Source: Cellvibrio zantedeschiae (GTDB taxonomy: Bacteria; Pseudomonadota; Gammaproteobacteria; Pseudomonadales; Cellvibrionaceae). Taken from it: a stretch of DNA of 64,000 nt. The translations under genes were made by a program, and so were the position numbers. Shown piece after piece: positions 18,682 to 27,907 of the stretch (position 1 is the first letter of the stretch; each line of letters starts with the position of its first letter). The stretch is taken from contig NZ_BMYZ01000001.1 of NCBI RefSeq assembly GCF_014652535.1, positions 2,170,001 through 2,234,000 on the forward strand, read 5' to 3'. The notes under the pieces are model-generated. The model saw only the letters and a program-made list of their open reading frames with translations, had not been told where the DNA came from and searched no databases.

Positions 18682-19329
18682 ATGTCTGATACCCGCTCGT
18701 TACTCCTGCAAACTGCGCTCGATTTAATTTGGCAAAGCAATTATGCCTCTGTGGGCGTGAACGAAATTTGCAAACAAGCGGGCGTGACCAAAGGCAGCTT
18801 CTATCACCACTTTGAATCCAAAGCGGAGCTGTTTTGTGAGGCAACCAATTACCATTGGGAGCACATCCGCCATGATTTGGATGCTCTTCTATCACCAGTA
18901 AATAGTCCCTTAGAGCAATTGGAAAATTGGATTCAATTTATTTTTATCAACAAGATTGGTGAAGATGAGATGAATATTCCAGGCTGTGCTTTTTTTAGCG
19001 CTGGAATGCAAAGCGGTTGTTGTGAAAACAAGATGATTCAATCTCTGCAACTTATGTCAGAGCGCGGTGCAAAATACAATACTGCATTGATACGCACGCT
19101 CCAGAATGGAAATTTTTTAGAAGATAATGTGAATCCCGAACAAGCAGCGCGCCTGATGCAACAGTATGTGCAAGGCGCGATTATGCATGCGCGTGTACAA
19201 CAAAATATTGTGAATCTTAAACGTGATTTACCCGAAGGGATTTATCGAATTATTGGTTTAAAACCGGAATTTTGGTTTAGTGTAAAAGCAACCTGGGTGG
19301 GCGAGAAAATAAAAGGTGAGAAAAAATAA
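18682..19329 (+). CDS. TetR/AcrR-family transcriptional repressor
   Basis: Regulator of 215 aa. The N-terminal HTH holds LLLQTALDLIWQSNY, VNEICKQAGVTKGSFYHHF and SKAELF, the standard TetR recognition helix region; the C-terminal part is the ligand-binding helical domain. The ATG at 18682 is preceded by AAGAGA. The frame is open back to a TTG at 18622, but that lies inside the palindromic operator and would add 20 unconserved residues, so it is rejected. Divergent from the RND adaptor gene with matching palindromes in the 335-bp gap, so it most likely represses the pump and itself and is released by a pump substrate. Confidence 0.92.
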   Translation: MSDTRSLLLQTALDLIWQSNYASVGVNEICKQAGVTKGSFYHHFESKAELFCEATNYHWEHIRHDLDALLSPVNSPLEQLENWIQFIFINKIGEDEMNIPGCAFFSAGMQSGCCENKMIQSLQLMSERGAKYNTALIRTLQNGNFLEDNVNPEQAARLMQQYVQGAIMHARVQQNIVNLKRDLPEGIYRIIGLKPEFWFSVKATWVGEKIKGEKK

Positions 19330-19370
19330 ACGTGAGAAAAATAATAAGTGCGTAAAAATACAAAAAATTA

Positions 19371-19637
19371 TTAGCGTAACTGGCTATCTTTACTACCACG
19401 CCGATTGATTCCCGTGGAAAATACATCTTCTTTATCGCGCTCTTCCTGACATTTTACGCACAGGTGAACTCCAGGCACTGCTTTCTGGCGCGCTAGCGGA
19501 ATTTTTTCACCGCACTCCTCACAATGGCTTAAACTTTTGCCGCTGGGCAATCTGCTCCGGGCTAAATTAACCGCATCATCCAAGCTTGCATCTATTTGAT
19601 CTTGCACTGCGCCATCGCGCGACCATCCACCAGCCAT
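19371..19637 (-). CDS. DksA/TraR-family C4 zinc-finger protein
   Basis: Short protein (88 aa) with the DksA/TraR zinc finger CEECGEKIPLARQKAV and CVKCQEER (four cysteines). It resembles the short YbiI-type members rather than true DksA, because the long coiled coil and its acidic tip are absent. The N-terminus has an alanine- and aspartate-rich helix (DQIDASLDDAVNLARSRLP). Family members can bind in the RNA polymerase secondary channel or have unknown roles. It converges with the tetR gene, and GAGGT lies before the ATG at 19637. Confidence 0.88.
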   Translation of the reverse strand: MAGGWSRDGAVQDQIDASLDDAVNLARSRLPSGKSLSHCEECGEKIPLARQKAVPGVHLCVKCQEERDKEDVFSTGINRRGSKDSQLR

Positions 19638-19723
19638 AAGCTACCTCACTTCAAATTACAGTTTCAGGTTGTTACGGCTTAGGCTATTCAGGGAAGAAAA
19701 AGTTCGAGGGAAATAATATAGAT

Positions 19724-19766
19724 ATGGCGCCAAAAAATAGATTTATAGTCTATTTTTTAGCGCCAT
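19724..19766 (-). terminator. Terminator after the CsbD gene
   Basis: Long hairpin: ATGGCGC (19724-19730) pairs with GCGCCAT (19760-19766), and AAAAAATAGA (19732-19741) with TCTATTTTTT (19749-19758), with one mismatch between them. It sits 22 bp past the CsbD stop and runs of T/A are part of the stem. Confidence 0.65.
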
Positions 19767-19788
19767 AACAGCTTGCTAATAATCCCTA

Positions 19789-19953
19789 TTAGCGATTCTC
19801 TTTAGCGTTACCAATTCCTTTTTGCACAGAGCCTTCAATTTGTTTGCCTATGCCTTTAGCTTGTTGCTTTTCGCTGCCAACAGCCTCGCCAACTTTTTGT
19901 TGAACCTTACCAGCTGTTTTCTTGATTGATCCTTTTACTTGGTCTTTGTTCAT
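19789..19953 (-). CDS. CsbD-family stress protein
   Basis: A 54-residue ORF: it begins MNKDQVKGSIKKTAGKVQ and continues with QKVGEAVGSEKQQAKGIGKQ and a GKQIEGSVQKGIGNAKENR-type end, the repetitive, very hydrophilic Lys/Gly/Gln-rich sequence of CsbD/YjbJ proteins. These are abundant small soluble proteins induced in stationary phase or osmotic stress, without a known activity. AAGGTG lies eight bases before the ATG. Single-gene unit with its own terminator. Confidence 0.9.
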   Translation of the reverse strand: MNKDQVKGSIKKTAGKVQQKVGEAVGSEKQQAKGIGKQIEGSVQKGIGNAKENR

Positions 19954-20177
19954 GATATTCACCTTATAAAATTGAGTGATTAAACAAACAAGCTGAAAAG
20001 AAAAAAGCCCTCACTGCCTTGCAAAAGAAAAATATTACCTGCACAACATCAAACTTTAAAAATCCTTTTCGCACGACCTTTTGCTTTTCACAGCGTCAAT
20101 ATCCCACAGTATCTGGCGCAAGTATGTGCGTTAGCTAACAAGCGAAACAATTGTAAAAGTTCCATAAACACAATAAA

Positions 20178-20200
20178 AAAGCCGCCCTAAAGGCGGCTTT
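20178..20200 (-). terminator. Terminator after the GH97 gene
   Basis: Hairpin AAAGCCGCC / GGCGGCTTT with a five-base loop, followed on the minus strand by T-rich sequence (six A on the plus strand, 20175-20180). It is 21 bp past the GH97 stop. Confidence 0.85.
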
Positions 20201-20221
20201 AAATAACAGCAATATTAAAAT

Positions 20222-22246
20222 CTATTTTTTCAATAAGACTACAGCACCACCGGAAGGCGCTAAAGTCAGCGTTAAACTATCTGCATTGGATTGTGTAGTT
20301 TCGGTTTTATTTAGCGAAGAAATGGTTTTTCCATCTTGCCAAATTTGCGCTTTGTATTTTCCTTTATCCAAAAAGTTAAGCGGGATATTTAAGGCGCGCC
20401 CTTCTTCATTTGTCATTGCGCCTATGTACCAATCCTTACCTTTGCGACGCGCACTCACAATGTACTGGCCAATATCGCCTTGCAAAATACGAGTTTCATC
20501 CCACGTGGTCGGAACATCTTTAATAAATTCCAAACCATCTGCCCAATCACTTTTTGGTTTTGGCCAGGCACCTTCGGTTTTTGAATAATTAATTGGAGAA
20601 TCTGCCAGCATTTGCAATGGGCTGTCATAGACGACATACATCGCCAACGCTTGGCCTCGTGTAGTTTTTACGTAGGGCAATGTGTTGCGGCGCAACTTGG
20701 GGAATTCCTCTGGTGTTGCGTGGAGGAAGCCGCCTGGCGTGTAATCAATTGGACCAAGAATCATACGCGTAAATGGCAAGGTCACATTGTGGGTTGCCGT
20801 TACACGACTACTCCACTTGTTGTATTCCGCACCCAATACACCTTCTTGCGTTAAATAGTGAGGATAAGTTCTCACCAAACCATTCGGTGGATAAGCGCCG
20901 TGCAAATCAACCATGATGTGGTGCTTTGCAGTCATTGTCAGGAGTTTATGAAAGTAATCGACCATCTCTTGGTCTGAGCGATCCATAAAATCGACTTTGA
21001 TTCCTTTGATGCCCCATTTTTCATAAGCTTCCAGTGCTTCAGCCATTTGCCAATCCAATTGCTTCCACTGCAACCAAACCCACACACCAACGTTTTTACT
21101 TTTTGCATAACTGAGAATTGCTGGCATATCCATCGCAGGTACAGGCGTAAGCAAATCAGAACCGGGCTTACTCGTGATGGTTGAACCCTTGTGCCAACCT
21201 TCATCAATCAATATGTATTGCAAACCGAGGGTGGCTGCAAAATCGATATAGGCTTTGTAGGTATCTGTATTCATGCCGGGTTTGCTGGCGGTTGCGCCTT
21301 TCCCGAAAACAACTTGATTGTCGTTCCACCAATCCCAGGCTGTTTTGCCGGGCTTGATCCAACTGGTGTCTTTAATTTGTGTTGGTTCACCCAAGGCGGC
21401 GATCAAAGAAGATTCCGCCAACTTACCTGGATTATCACCCAACATAACCACACGCCACGGAGTGTTGAATCCTTTGGCAGACATTTTCGCTCTCACCGAA
21501 GCATAGTTTGAGCCGTCGGGAAGATTATCAACGCTATACGTCAGGCGTGTTTCCACACCATTTGCGCCGCCGCCCGTACCTGTAAACCATGAACCTGGGT
21601 AATCGCGCACATCAGACTCGGCCAAAGCAAAAGTCGTTTGGCCAACACCGGTTTTACACACGAGCGGGTTATCGTAAAGATTATGCTGGCGAATCATGGA
21701 TGACTTAACCGGATCAAACTCACCTTCATGACTGTGTACAAACTTGCCCTGATTGAAGCCGAAACAGTTGTAATCATTTGCGAAAATAAATTGCGTTAAT
21801 TCATTTTGGATGGTGAATTGATCAAGCCCAGATTGATTAGGTAATTGGTAGCGTATCGCCACACCCTCGTCGTAGGCACGCACGATTAAGTTTAAATTGA
21901 GTTTACGTTCATCTTTTGCTGCAAATTTCAGCGTGTAAGTGTTGTAGTGATCGGCTACGGTTTTGGTTCTACCGAGCAAATTAAAACTCTCATTTACGCT
22001 GGAGTTTTCTTTGCTCAGGAACTGCATTTCATTATTTCCCAAGGGCTTATTATTAATAATCAAACCCAGGGAAGACTCGCTAATAATCTGTTTACCATCA
22101 AGGCTCAGGGTATAGCTCAACCCACCGCCATTGTTAGTTATATCGACCTGCACCCGCGAATTAGGGGACTTCAGGGCATAGGTATCTGCCTGAGAGGCAG
22201 CCGCCAACATCATGATACTGGCCGACAGTAGTTGGAATTTCTTCAT
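20222..22246 (-). CDS. Glycoside hydrolase family 97 (alpha-glucosidase/alpha-galactosidase)
   Basis: Secreted GH97 enzyme of 674 aa from the start chosen here. Residues ~1-20 are a signal peptide (MKKFQLLSASIMMLAAASQA). An N-terminal beta-sandwich (~25-260) is followed by a (beta/alpha)8 barrel (WIKPGKTAWDWWND, YILIDEGWHKGS, WVWLQWKQLDW, KGIKVDFMDRSDQEMV, HGAYPPNGLVRTYPH) and a C-terminal sheet domain. The Asp in VDFMD is at the position used as nucleophile in retaining GH97 members; the family also has inverting glucosidases (SusB type), so substrate and mechanism are not certain. The ATG at 22246 has AAGGA upstream; in-frame codons back to 22309 look untranslated. It lies downstream of GH3 with a terminator between, so it is probably expressed separately. 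It may split alpha-linked oligosaccharides in the periplasm. Confidence 0.92.
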   Translation of the reverse strand: MKKFQLLSASIMMLAAASQADTYALKSPNSRVQVDITNNGGGLSYTLSLDGKQIISESSLGLIINNKPLGNNEMQFLSKENSSVNESFNLLGRTKTVADHYNTYTLKFAAKDERKLNLNLIVRAYDEGVAIRYQLPNQSGLDQFTIQNELTQFIFANDYNCFGFNQGKFVHSHEGEFDPVKSSMIRQHNLYDNPLVCKTGVGQTTFALAESDVRDYPGSWFTGTGGGANGVETRLTYSVDNLPDGSNYASVRAKMSAKGFNTPWRVVMLGDNPGKLAESSLIAALGEPTQIKDTSWIKPGKTAWDWWNDNQVVFGKGATASKPGMNTDTYKAYIDFAATLGLQYILIDEGWHKGSTITSKPGSDLLTPVPAMDMPAILSYAKSKNVGVWVWLQWKQLDWQMAEALEAYEKWGIKGIKVDFMDRSDQEMVDYFHKLLTMTAKHHIMVDLHGAYPPNGLVRTYPHYLTQEGVLGAEYNKWSSRVTATHNVTLPFTRMILGPIDYTPGGFLHATPEEFPKLRRNTLPYVKTTRGQALAMYVVYDSPLQMLADSPINYSKTEGAWPKPKSDWADGLEFIKDVPTTWDETRILQGDIGQYIVSARRKGKDWYIGAMTNEEGRALNIPLNFLDKGKYKAQIWQDGKTISSLNKTETTQSNADSLTLTLAPSGGAVVLLKK

Positions 22247-22393
22247 TATTTTTTCCTTGGTTGTATGTGTTTGGAGCAGAGTTGACATTAATTCAGAGGT
22301 ATCCGACACCTCATCGCTAAATCCTATTTTTTACCAATCATCAAACAATTACGATAAATATTACATATTTAAACACATGGACTCTCAAAAAAG

Positions 22394-22431
22394 CCAAAAA
22401 AAATCCCCGCAGGCGCAAACCGGCGGGGATT
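22394..22431 (-). terminator. Strong terminator after the GH3 gene
   Basis: Hairpin AATCCCCGC (22402-22410) with GCGGGGATT (22423-22431), directly followed on the minus strand by eight T. It lies 20 bp past the GH3 stop. Confidence 0.92.
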
Positions 22432-22451
22432 CATTTCAAGTCTTAAAGCAA

Positions 22452-25040
22452 TTATTTAGGGCAAGCTACACCTTTACCCGCACCTTTCACCACACGAACC
22501 TTGGCAAAAGTTACATCCAAAGTGCCCTTGGTAATCAGGGAGAATGGTTGCAATACTTGCGTCCAGAACTCGCTTGGTGGTTGTGCCACACCAAAGTTCG
22601 CGCCTGAGTTGGGGTAGCAGCTCAGCGGAACAGTCAGCGTTTGCCAGCCTTTGCCGGTAGCACCTTTAAAGTTCTCGGTCAGGTCAATATCAGAGGCACA
22701 GTAAGAACCACAACCCAAACGCAGGAAGGTTGTTGCGCTTGGCGCTGCGTCAACTTTGATATCAAATACCAGTGCAGAATCTGTCTTCACATAATTGATA
22801 AAGTCTTGACGGTTACCTACCGACAAAGCTACCTGACCATTACCAGCACCGTTCCATTGCACACGACGCGCATCTTCTTGCACTTCGCGGTCAACGGCTT
22901 GAATGGTTAATGATGATGCTTTAACAGTGTTGCTGTTCATTGGCACAACATCATTTTGGAAACCAATAATTTCTAACTGCCAGGGATCAATTGGACGACG
23001 GTTGAAAATTTCCATCTCAGCTAAAGCTTCGGCTGCTTTTGGTCCTTCTTCAGAGAGATCATCACCCAAAGTATTTTTATCGGCGTAACTCATGCCGTAA
23101 CCGTAAGCGAAAAGTGGATCGTAATTTTTATCGCCGCGATTCAACGGAGTTTGGTCGGGCAGTTTTGGCCAGGAGAAACTCAAACGACCTTTCATATCGT
23201 AATTAATTGAGCCATCTGCTTTCTTAAAGATTACATCCGCAATACCTGCACCTTCAGTACCTGGCTGCCAAATAGAAACAAAAGCATCAGACGCATTAAT
23301 TTCACGGTTCACCCAAAGTGGGCGGCCAGTGATAAACAAAGACACCACCGGAATACCCTGGCTACGCAATTTTTTCAGCAGATCCCAATCAGCAGTTGAG
23401 CGAGGTTTATAAGCCATGCTACCAACATCGCCTTGCATTTCTGCGTAAGGGTCTTCACCGAACACAACAATCGCAACATCAGGTTTATCTTTGAACGAAC
23501 CATCAACACTTAAGGTTGCCTTGCCACCAGCAGCAGTTACTGCTTGATTAATACCGGCAAAAATAGAGGTTGCACCGGGGAAATCAGAATTAACATTACC
23601 TGTGCCCTGCCATGTTACAGACCAGCCACCCGCTTGTTTACCAATATTGTCTGCACCATCGCCCGCAACCAATACTTTTTGTTTTGGTGCGAGTGGTAAA
23701 AGATTATTTTTGTTTTTCAACAACACCAAAGATTCACGCACAGCCTGACGCGCAACTGCACGATGCTCTGGCGCACCCAAAACTTCTTTTTTGCCCGCTA
23801 AAGAACGGGTAGAAGGCGCACCCTTTTCAAATAATCCTGCGCGAATTTTTACACGTAAAATACGACGCACTGCATCATCCAAACGCTCTGCAGTTACTTC
23901 GCCAGATTTCGCTTGTGCTAACAAATTGTTATAGAGATCTTTCCAGTTAGGTTCTGGCACCATGTAAATATCCAGACCCGCCATTAACGAAGCCGAACAA
24001 TTTACTGCTGTACAACCTGGAATAAAACTGTGACCACTCCAGTCGCCAACCACTAAACCATCGAAACCCATTTGGCCTTTAAGCACATCGGTCAACAAAT
24101 GTTTGTGACCGTGCATGCGCGTACCATCCCAGCTAGTGAATGATGCCATGACCACTTGTACACCGGATTCAATTGCACTGAAATAACCTGCGCCGTGAAT
24201 ATCACGCACGAAAGCTTCGTCACCTTGGGTCGGCCCGCGGTCAACACCATTTAGGGTGCCGCCATCGCCAATAAAATGTTTTGACGTTGCGATCACATGA
24301 TCGTTATTTAAAAAATCTTTTGCACCGCCCTCGCCTTGCAAGCCTTCAACCATTTTGCCTGCAAACGAACGTACGATTTGCGGATCTTCTGACCAGGATT
24401 CGTAAGTACGTCCCCAACGATCATCACGCGCTACGGCAACTGTTGGAGAGAAATCCCAATCCAAACCTGTCACAGCAATTTCGCGAGCTGTCGCCCAACC
24501 AATTTGCTTTAACAATTCTGGATTGTTAGTCGCACCCAAACCAATATTGTGTGGAAACAAAGTGGCACCCACTACGTTACCCAAACCGTGTACCGCATCT
24601 GTACCCCACATAATTGGGATGCCGATACGACCGTTAGATTTATCAACTGAGGCGTTATAAAAACTATCCGCCAGTTTTATCCAATCTTGCATAGTGGCGT
24701 ATTTATTACTGCCTGGGGTACTACCACCACCATTAAGCACAGAACCAACGTGATATTGCTTAATGTCTTCTGGAGTGAGGAATTTAATTTCTGGCTGAAT
24801 TAACTGGCCAATTTTTTCTTCCAGCGTCATGCGGCTCATTAGCTCGGTAATGCGCGCTTCAACAGCCGGGTCTTTTTTAACTGCACTGGTAATTGCAGGC
24901 CATTCAACTTTGGCCGGTACACTTGCAGGAGGAGTTGCAGCGGTTGCGGGCGCTTCGGTTTTTTTGGAATCACATGCGGATATTAACGACAATAACACCG
25001 CTCCAGAAACCAGCGAACGCATAATTGATTTATTGTTCAT
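22452..25040 (-). CDS. Glycoside hydrolase family 3 beta-glucosidase/exo-glucanase lipoprotein
   Basis: Enzyme of 862 aa releasing glucose from beta-glucans or cello/laminari-oligosaccharides. Lipoprotein signal ends at ISAC (C23); the residue after Cys is Asp, which in E. coli favours inner-membrane retention. The (beta/alpha)8 domain has MTLEEKIGQ, GTDAVHG and SKHFIGDGG; the nucleophile is in VVGDWSGHSF (D334). The alpha/beta sandwich domain follows (LVLLKNKNNLLPL, VVVFGEDPYAEMQGD, as VVFGEDPYAE), ending at FAYGYGMSY. A C-terminal ~150-residue jelly-roll-like extension resembles the non-catalytic domain of ExoP-type exo-1,3/1,4-beta-glucanases. With the GH16 laminarinase nearby it would finish degradation of beta-1,3 or mixed glucans. 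Confidence 0.93.
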   Translation of the reverse strand: MNNKSIMRSLVSGAVLLSLISACDSKKTEAPATAATPPASVPAKVEWPAITSAVKKDPAVEARITELMSRMTLEEKIGQLIQPEIKFLTPEDIKQYHVGSVLNGGGSTPGSNKYATMQDWIKLADSFYNASVDKSNGRIGIPIMWGTDAVHGLGNVVGATLFPHNIGLGATNNPELLKQIGWATAREIAVTGLDWDFSPTVAVARDDRWGRTYESWSEDPQIVRSFAGKMVEGLQGEGGAKDFLNNDHVIATSKHFIGDGGTLNGVDRGPTQGDEAFVRDIHGAGYFSAIESGVQVVMASFTSWDGTRMHGHKHLLTDVLKGQMGFDGLVVGDWSGHSFIPGCTAVNCSASLMAGLDIYMVPEPNWKDLYNNLLAQAKSGEVTAERLDDAVRRILRVKIRAGLFEKGAPSTRSLAGKKEVLGAPEHRAVARQAVRESLVLLKNKNNLLPLAPKQKVLVAGDGADNIGKQAGGWSVTWQGTGNVNSDFPGATSIFAGINQAVTAAGGKATLSVDGSFKDKPDVAIVVFGEDPYAEMQGDVGSMAYKPRSTADWDLLKKLRSQGIPVVSLFITGRPLWVNREINASDAFVSIWQPGTEGAGIADVIFKKADGSINYDMKGRLSFSWPKLPDQTPLNRGDKNYDPLFAYGYGMSYADKNTLGDDLSEEGPKAAEALAEMEIFNRRPIDPWQLEIIGFQNDVVPMNSNTVKASSLTIQAVDREVQEDARRVQWNGAGNGQVALSVGNRQDFINYVKTDSALVFDIKVDAAPSATTFLRLGCGSYCASDIDLTENFKGATGKGWQTLTVPLSCYPNSGANFGVAQPPSEFWTQVLQPFSLITKGTLDVTFAKVRVVKGAGKGVACPK

Positions 25041-25170
25041 AAGGGGAGCCTTTTTGGAAACATCAATGGAGATTTGTAAAACAAAATTAGCCTATAAAAT
25101 GTAGCATTTATGGCGCAAAACGCGAATTAACTTTACGTTTTTATACGTTAAAATCGAGTAAAAAAAGGCT

Positions 25171-25225
25171 GGCAGCCAACATGCTGCCAAAAATGTGAAA
25201 AAAGTCAGTTTTCTGGCTGTTTTTA
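25171..25225 (-). terminator. Two hairpins after yejK (probable terminator region)
   Basis: First on the minus strand: AGCCAG-AAAA-CTGACT (25203-25218, one mismatch) followed by T-rich sequence, 24 bp past the stop. Second: GGCAGC (25171-25176) with GCTGCC (25183-25188), then AGCC and seven T. Either could terminate yejK transcripts; the region also isolates the GH3 promoter. Confidence 0.6.
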
Positions 25226-25241
25226 AGGGATTTTTAACGAT

Positions 25242-26258
25242 TTATTGTGAGCTTAAATGCTTCAATAAACGTGCTTTTAAGGCAGGGGGTAAATTCTTGA
25301 TAATTAAGCTATCACTCGCAGCATCATAATGAATGTTATTACCAAGACAATCTGCATCAAAACTCATGCTGAGTGAGTCATTTCGACCACTAATTCTTGC
25401 ATAACTTCGCACTTGACTGGTATCGGGAATAAATTCTGCCTTGATGTGATCTTGTGTTGATGCAACATAGCGAGAAAAATGATCTGGCTCGTAGGTTTTC
25501 AATTCCTCAGATAAGGAATTTGAAAGATCCTTAATCACCACACTCTTGCCTGCCTTGTTTTGTTCAAGGCAATAATCCACCACTTTATTGCGGGTCAACT
25601 TCGCAGTGCCTTCATCCAGCGATTCGGTAAAGTTGTCCACTATTTTTAAAAATTCGACCGTATCACTCTTCACATCATGCTTATCGCTAAAGCCAATAAA
25701 GTCTGTAAACGCATCTGATAAGTCTTTTTCACCACGCTCCCGCAAAATCGCCACATAGGTTACCGATTCACCCGCATTCCAATCTTGCATATTGATTTTT
25801 GCAGCTAATCCGAATTGGGAAGAATTCAAAAAGCGACTGTCTCCAATTGCAAGCTCGCCATCAAGATAAATTGCATTGGTATGCTCAACCACAAATACAT
25901 AGAGCAATTCACCCGCTTCAATTTTTTCGATTAGAAAAAATACGCAAGCATCCAGGATAGTTTCCGTTTTTTCTAACGCATTAGCAAAATGTTGCATTGC
26001 TTTATGGGTAAAGCTCTCAAAACTTAAACGCTCTTCGCGACATTCCTTTAGCCAGGATGAAAAGGGAAACTCCACTGTCTCAGCAGAAAAACGTCCATAA
26101 AACTTTCCGCCCTTACGAATAAAATTAACTTTCAATTCGTAACCCAATTCATCCAGCTTGCCATTGGAATCAAACACATTGGTACGCAACTGCAATTGTG
26201 CAGATTGGGTGGGTTGTAATCGTTGGATACGGTGCGCAATGATGCTGGTAAAAGCCAT
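25242..26258 (-). CDS. yejK: Nucleoid-associated protein YejK/NdpA
   Basis: Protein of 338 aa with the features of the YejK/NdpA family: an N-terminal IIAHRIQRLQP segment, GKFYGRFS, an alpha-beta domain with LEKTETILDACVFFLIEK as family-like helix (cited in part), YVAILRERGEKDLSDAF and KVVDYCLEQN, and a C-terminal region with SLIIKNLPPAL. In E. coli YejK is an abundant nucleoid-associated protein that also touches topoisomerase IV; its exact role is unclear. No strong ribosome site precedes the ATG at 26258. It is divergent from the RidA-family gene, 67 bp apart, so the two promoters share the gap. Confidence 0.9.
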   Translation of the reverse strand: MAFTSIIAHRIQRLQPTQSAQLQLRTNVFDSNGKLDELGYELKVNFIRKGGKFYGRFSAETVEFPFSSWLKECREERLSFESFTHKAMQHFANALEKTETILDACVFFLIEKIEAGELLYVFVVEHTNAIYLDGELAIGDSRFLNSSQFGLAAKINMQDWNAGESVTYVAILRERGEKDLSDAFTDFIGFSDKHDVKSDTVEFLKIVDNFTESLDEGTAKLTRNKVVDYCLEQNKAGKSVVIKDLSNSLSEELKTYEPDHFSRYVASTQDHIKAEFIPDTSQVRSYARISGRNDSLSMSFDADCLGNNIHYDAASDSLIIKNLPPALKARLLKHLSSQ

Positions 26259-26325
26259 AAGAAAAGTTCTGAATGTTGTAATATGAGTGAATATTTAGGA
26301 TTCGAAGTTTAACACAGGTATTATT

Positions 26326-26673
26326 ATGAATATTAAACGCTTAAACACTACTCCCCGTTGGTCTGACGCCACTATTTTCAACGGCATAGCCCATTTTGTA
26401 GAAGTAGCGGCTGATACTGGGCAAGATATAACCAGCCAAACAAACCAAATTTTTACGCAAGCCGAGGCAACACTCGCCGCTATTGGCAGTAACAAGTCCC
26501 GCTTACTTTCCGCAACTATCTATTTAACCGATGCTAGAAATGCGGCGGCATTTAATACTTTATGGGAAGCATGGTTGCCAACAGGAAGTGCTCCTTCACG
26601 TGCTTGCATTTTAGTAAATTTACTGGATCCAACTATGTTAGTTGAAATTGCATTTGTGGCAGCAGTTGATTAA
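26326..26673 (+). CDS. RidA (YjgF/YER057c) family protein, YoaB-like
   Basis: Small protein (115 aa) of the RidA superfamily, which includes enamine/imine deaminases. The signature is IFTQAEATLAAIGSN, ATIYLTDARNAAAFN, SAPSRACILVNLLDPTMLVEI; the arginine in PSRAC corresponds to the catalytic/binding arginine of RidA. The N-terminal WSDATIFNGIAHFVEVAAD resembles the YoaB/Rid subgroup rather than canonical RidA. Expected to act as a cytoplasmic trimer; substrate not known. AGGT lies before the ATG. A 139-bp gap leads to the oxidoreductase gene on the same strand. Confidence 0.9.
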   Translation: MNIKRLNTTPRWSDATIFNGIAHFVEVAADTGQDITSQTNQIFTQAEATLAAIGSNKSRLLSATIYLTDARNAAAFNTLWEAWLPTGSAPSRACILVNLLDPTMLVEIAFVAAVD

Positions 26674-26812
26674 CACGATTCGAAAAGCCGGGTATTAATA
26701 ATATGGCAAATGTCACCTGTGATTAGCATCAACTTGAAAAGCCCTGTAACACCCCTACTAAGAGTTGATTAACCTGGCAGCTGTAATGCCGCGAACTTAA
26801 GAGACTCTTATC

Positions 26813-27808
26813 ATGCTAAAAAACATTCCTTTTTCACTGCTCGAATTAGCATCTGTTCGTGAAGGAAGCAGCATTAGCGAAACCTTGGCAAATTCACTTT
26901 GCTATGCGCAAGCTGCTGAAAAATTAGGATTTAAGCGTTTTTGGTTAGCTGAACATCACAACATGGAAGGTATCGCCAGCTCTGCAACGGCCGTATTAAT
27001 TGGGCATATCGCTGGCGGAACAAAAACCATTCGCGTGGGTTCGGGCGGAATTATGCTGCCGAACCATCCACCATTAGTTATCGCAGAACAATTCGGAACA
27101 CTCGCCTGTTTGTACCCAGATCGAATTGATTTAGGTTTAGGTCGCGCTCCGGGCACTGATCCAATTACCAGCCGCGCCTTGCGTCGCGACAATTTAGCCG
27201 CTGATCAATTTCCAACAGAAGTTAGTTTGCTACAACAATTATTAGCACCACTTGCGCAGGGCCAAAGTTTAAAAGCAATTCCCGGTGCAGGAACTCAAGT
27301 GCCAATTTGGTTATTGGGCTCCAGTTTATTTAGCGCACAACTCGCCGCTAAACGTGGTTTACCTTATGCATTTGCGGGACATTTTGCGCCGCGATTAATG
27401 CGTGAAGCTGTACGAATTTATCAAACACAATTTCAACCCTCAGAAAATTTAGATAAACCTTACGTAATGTTAGGCATGCCAATTATTGTTGCCGAAACCG
27501 AAGACGAAGCAAAATATTTATCCACCACTAGTCACCAACGAATTTTGGCGTTGTTGCGTGGGCATCCACTTTGGTTAAAACCACCAGTGGATTCTATGGA
27601 AGGCTTATGGAATTTTGAAGAAGAATTGCACGTAAAAGATTTTTTAGGTTTGGCAGCGGTGGGAACGCCAGAACAGATTAAAACCAAATTGGAAAAACTT
27701 GTTAGCGAATTAAATATCAATGAATTTATGTTTACTAACGATTTGTATGACCCTGAAAAACGTATTGAAGCGCTGGAATTATTAGCATCACTAAAATACA
27801 GCCATTAA
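26813..27808 (+). CDS. LLM-class flavin-dependent oxidoreductase (YhbW-like)
   Basis: Bacterial luciferase-like monooxygenase fold, 331 aa. Motifs seen: [66 protein letters not shown] and [13 protein letters not shown]. This matches the subgroup of single-component LLM proteins near YhbW, a TIM-barrel that uses FMN. Substrate is unknown. Starts at an ATG preceded by AGAG. It converges with the GH16 gene. Codon usage is slightly richer in A/T than the neighbouring genes (many TTA and TTG leucines), but not enough to claim transfer. Confidence 0.9.
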   Translation: MLKNIPFSLLELASVREGSSISETLANSLCYAQAAEKLGFKRFWLAEHHNMEGIASSATAVLIGHIAGGTKTIRVGSGGIMLPNHPPLVIAEQFGTLACLYPDRIDLGLGRAPGTDPITSRALRRDNLAADQFPTEVSLLQQLLAPLAQGQSLKAIPGAGTQVPIWLLGSSLFSAQLAAKRGLPYAFAGHFAPRLMREAVRIYQTQFQPSENLDKPYVMLGMPIIVAETEDEAKYLSTTSHQRILALLRGHPLWLKPPVDSMEGLWNFEEELHVKDFLGLAAVGTPEQIKTKLEKLVSELNINEFMFTNDLYDPEKRIEALELLASLKYSH

Positions 27809-27816
27809 CTTACACT

Positions 27817-27841
27817 TTAAAAAAAGCCCCGGTGAAGGGGC
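27817..27841 (-). terminator. Terminator after the GH16 gene
   Basis: GCCCC (27826-27830) pairs with GGGGC (27837-27841); on the minus strand it is followed by seven T. It lies 67 bp past the GH16 stop, between two convergent genes. Confidence 0.7.
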
Positions 27842-27868
27842 AAATAATCACAACGAGCGAAATACTGA

Positions 27869-27895
27869 GTTACCTATAAAAAATTTATAGGTAAC
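27869..27895. repeat. Perfect 12-bp inverted repeat
   Basis: GTTACCTATAAA and TTTATAGGTAAC separated by three A, directly downstream of the GH16 stop. On either strand it forms a stable AT-rich hairpin; it could protect the mRNA 3' end or be a protein-binding site. Confidence 0.7.
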
Positions 27896-27907
27896 CTAGA
27901 TTTTTTG

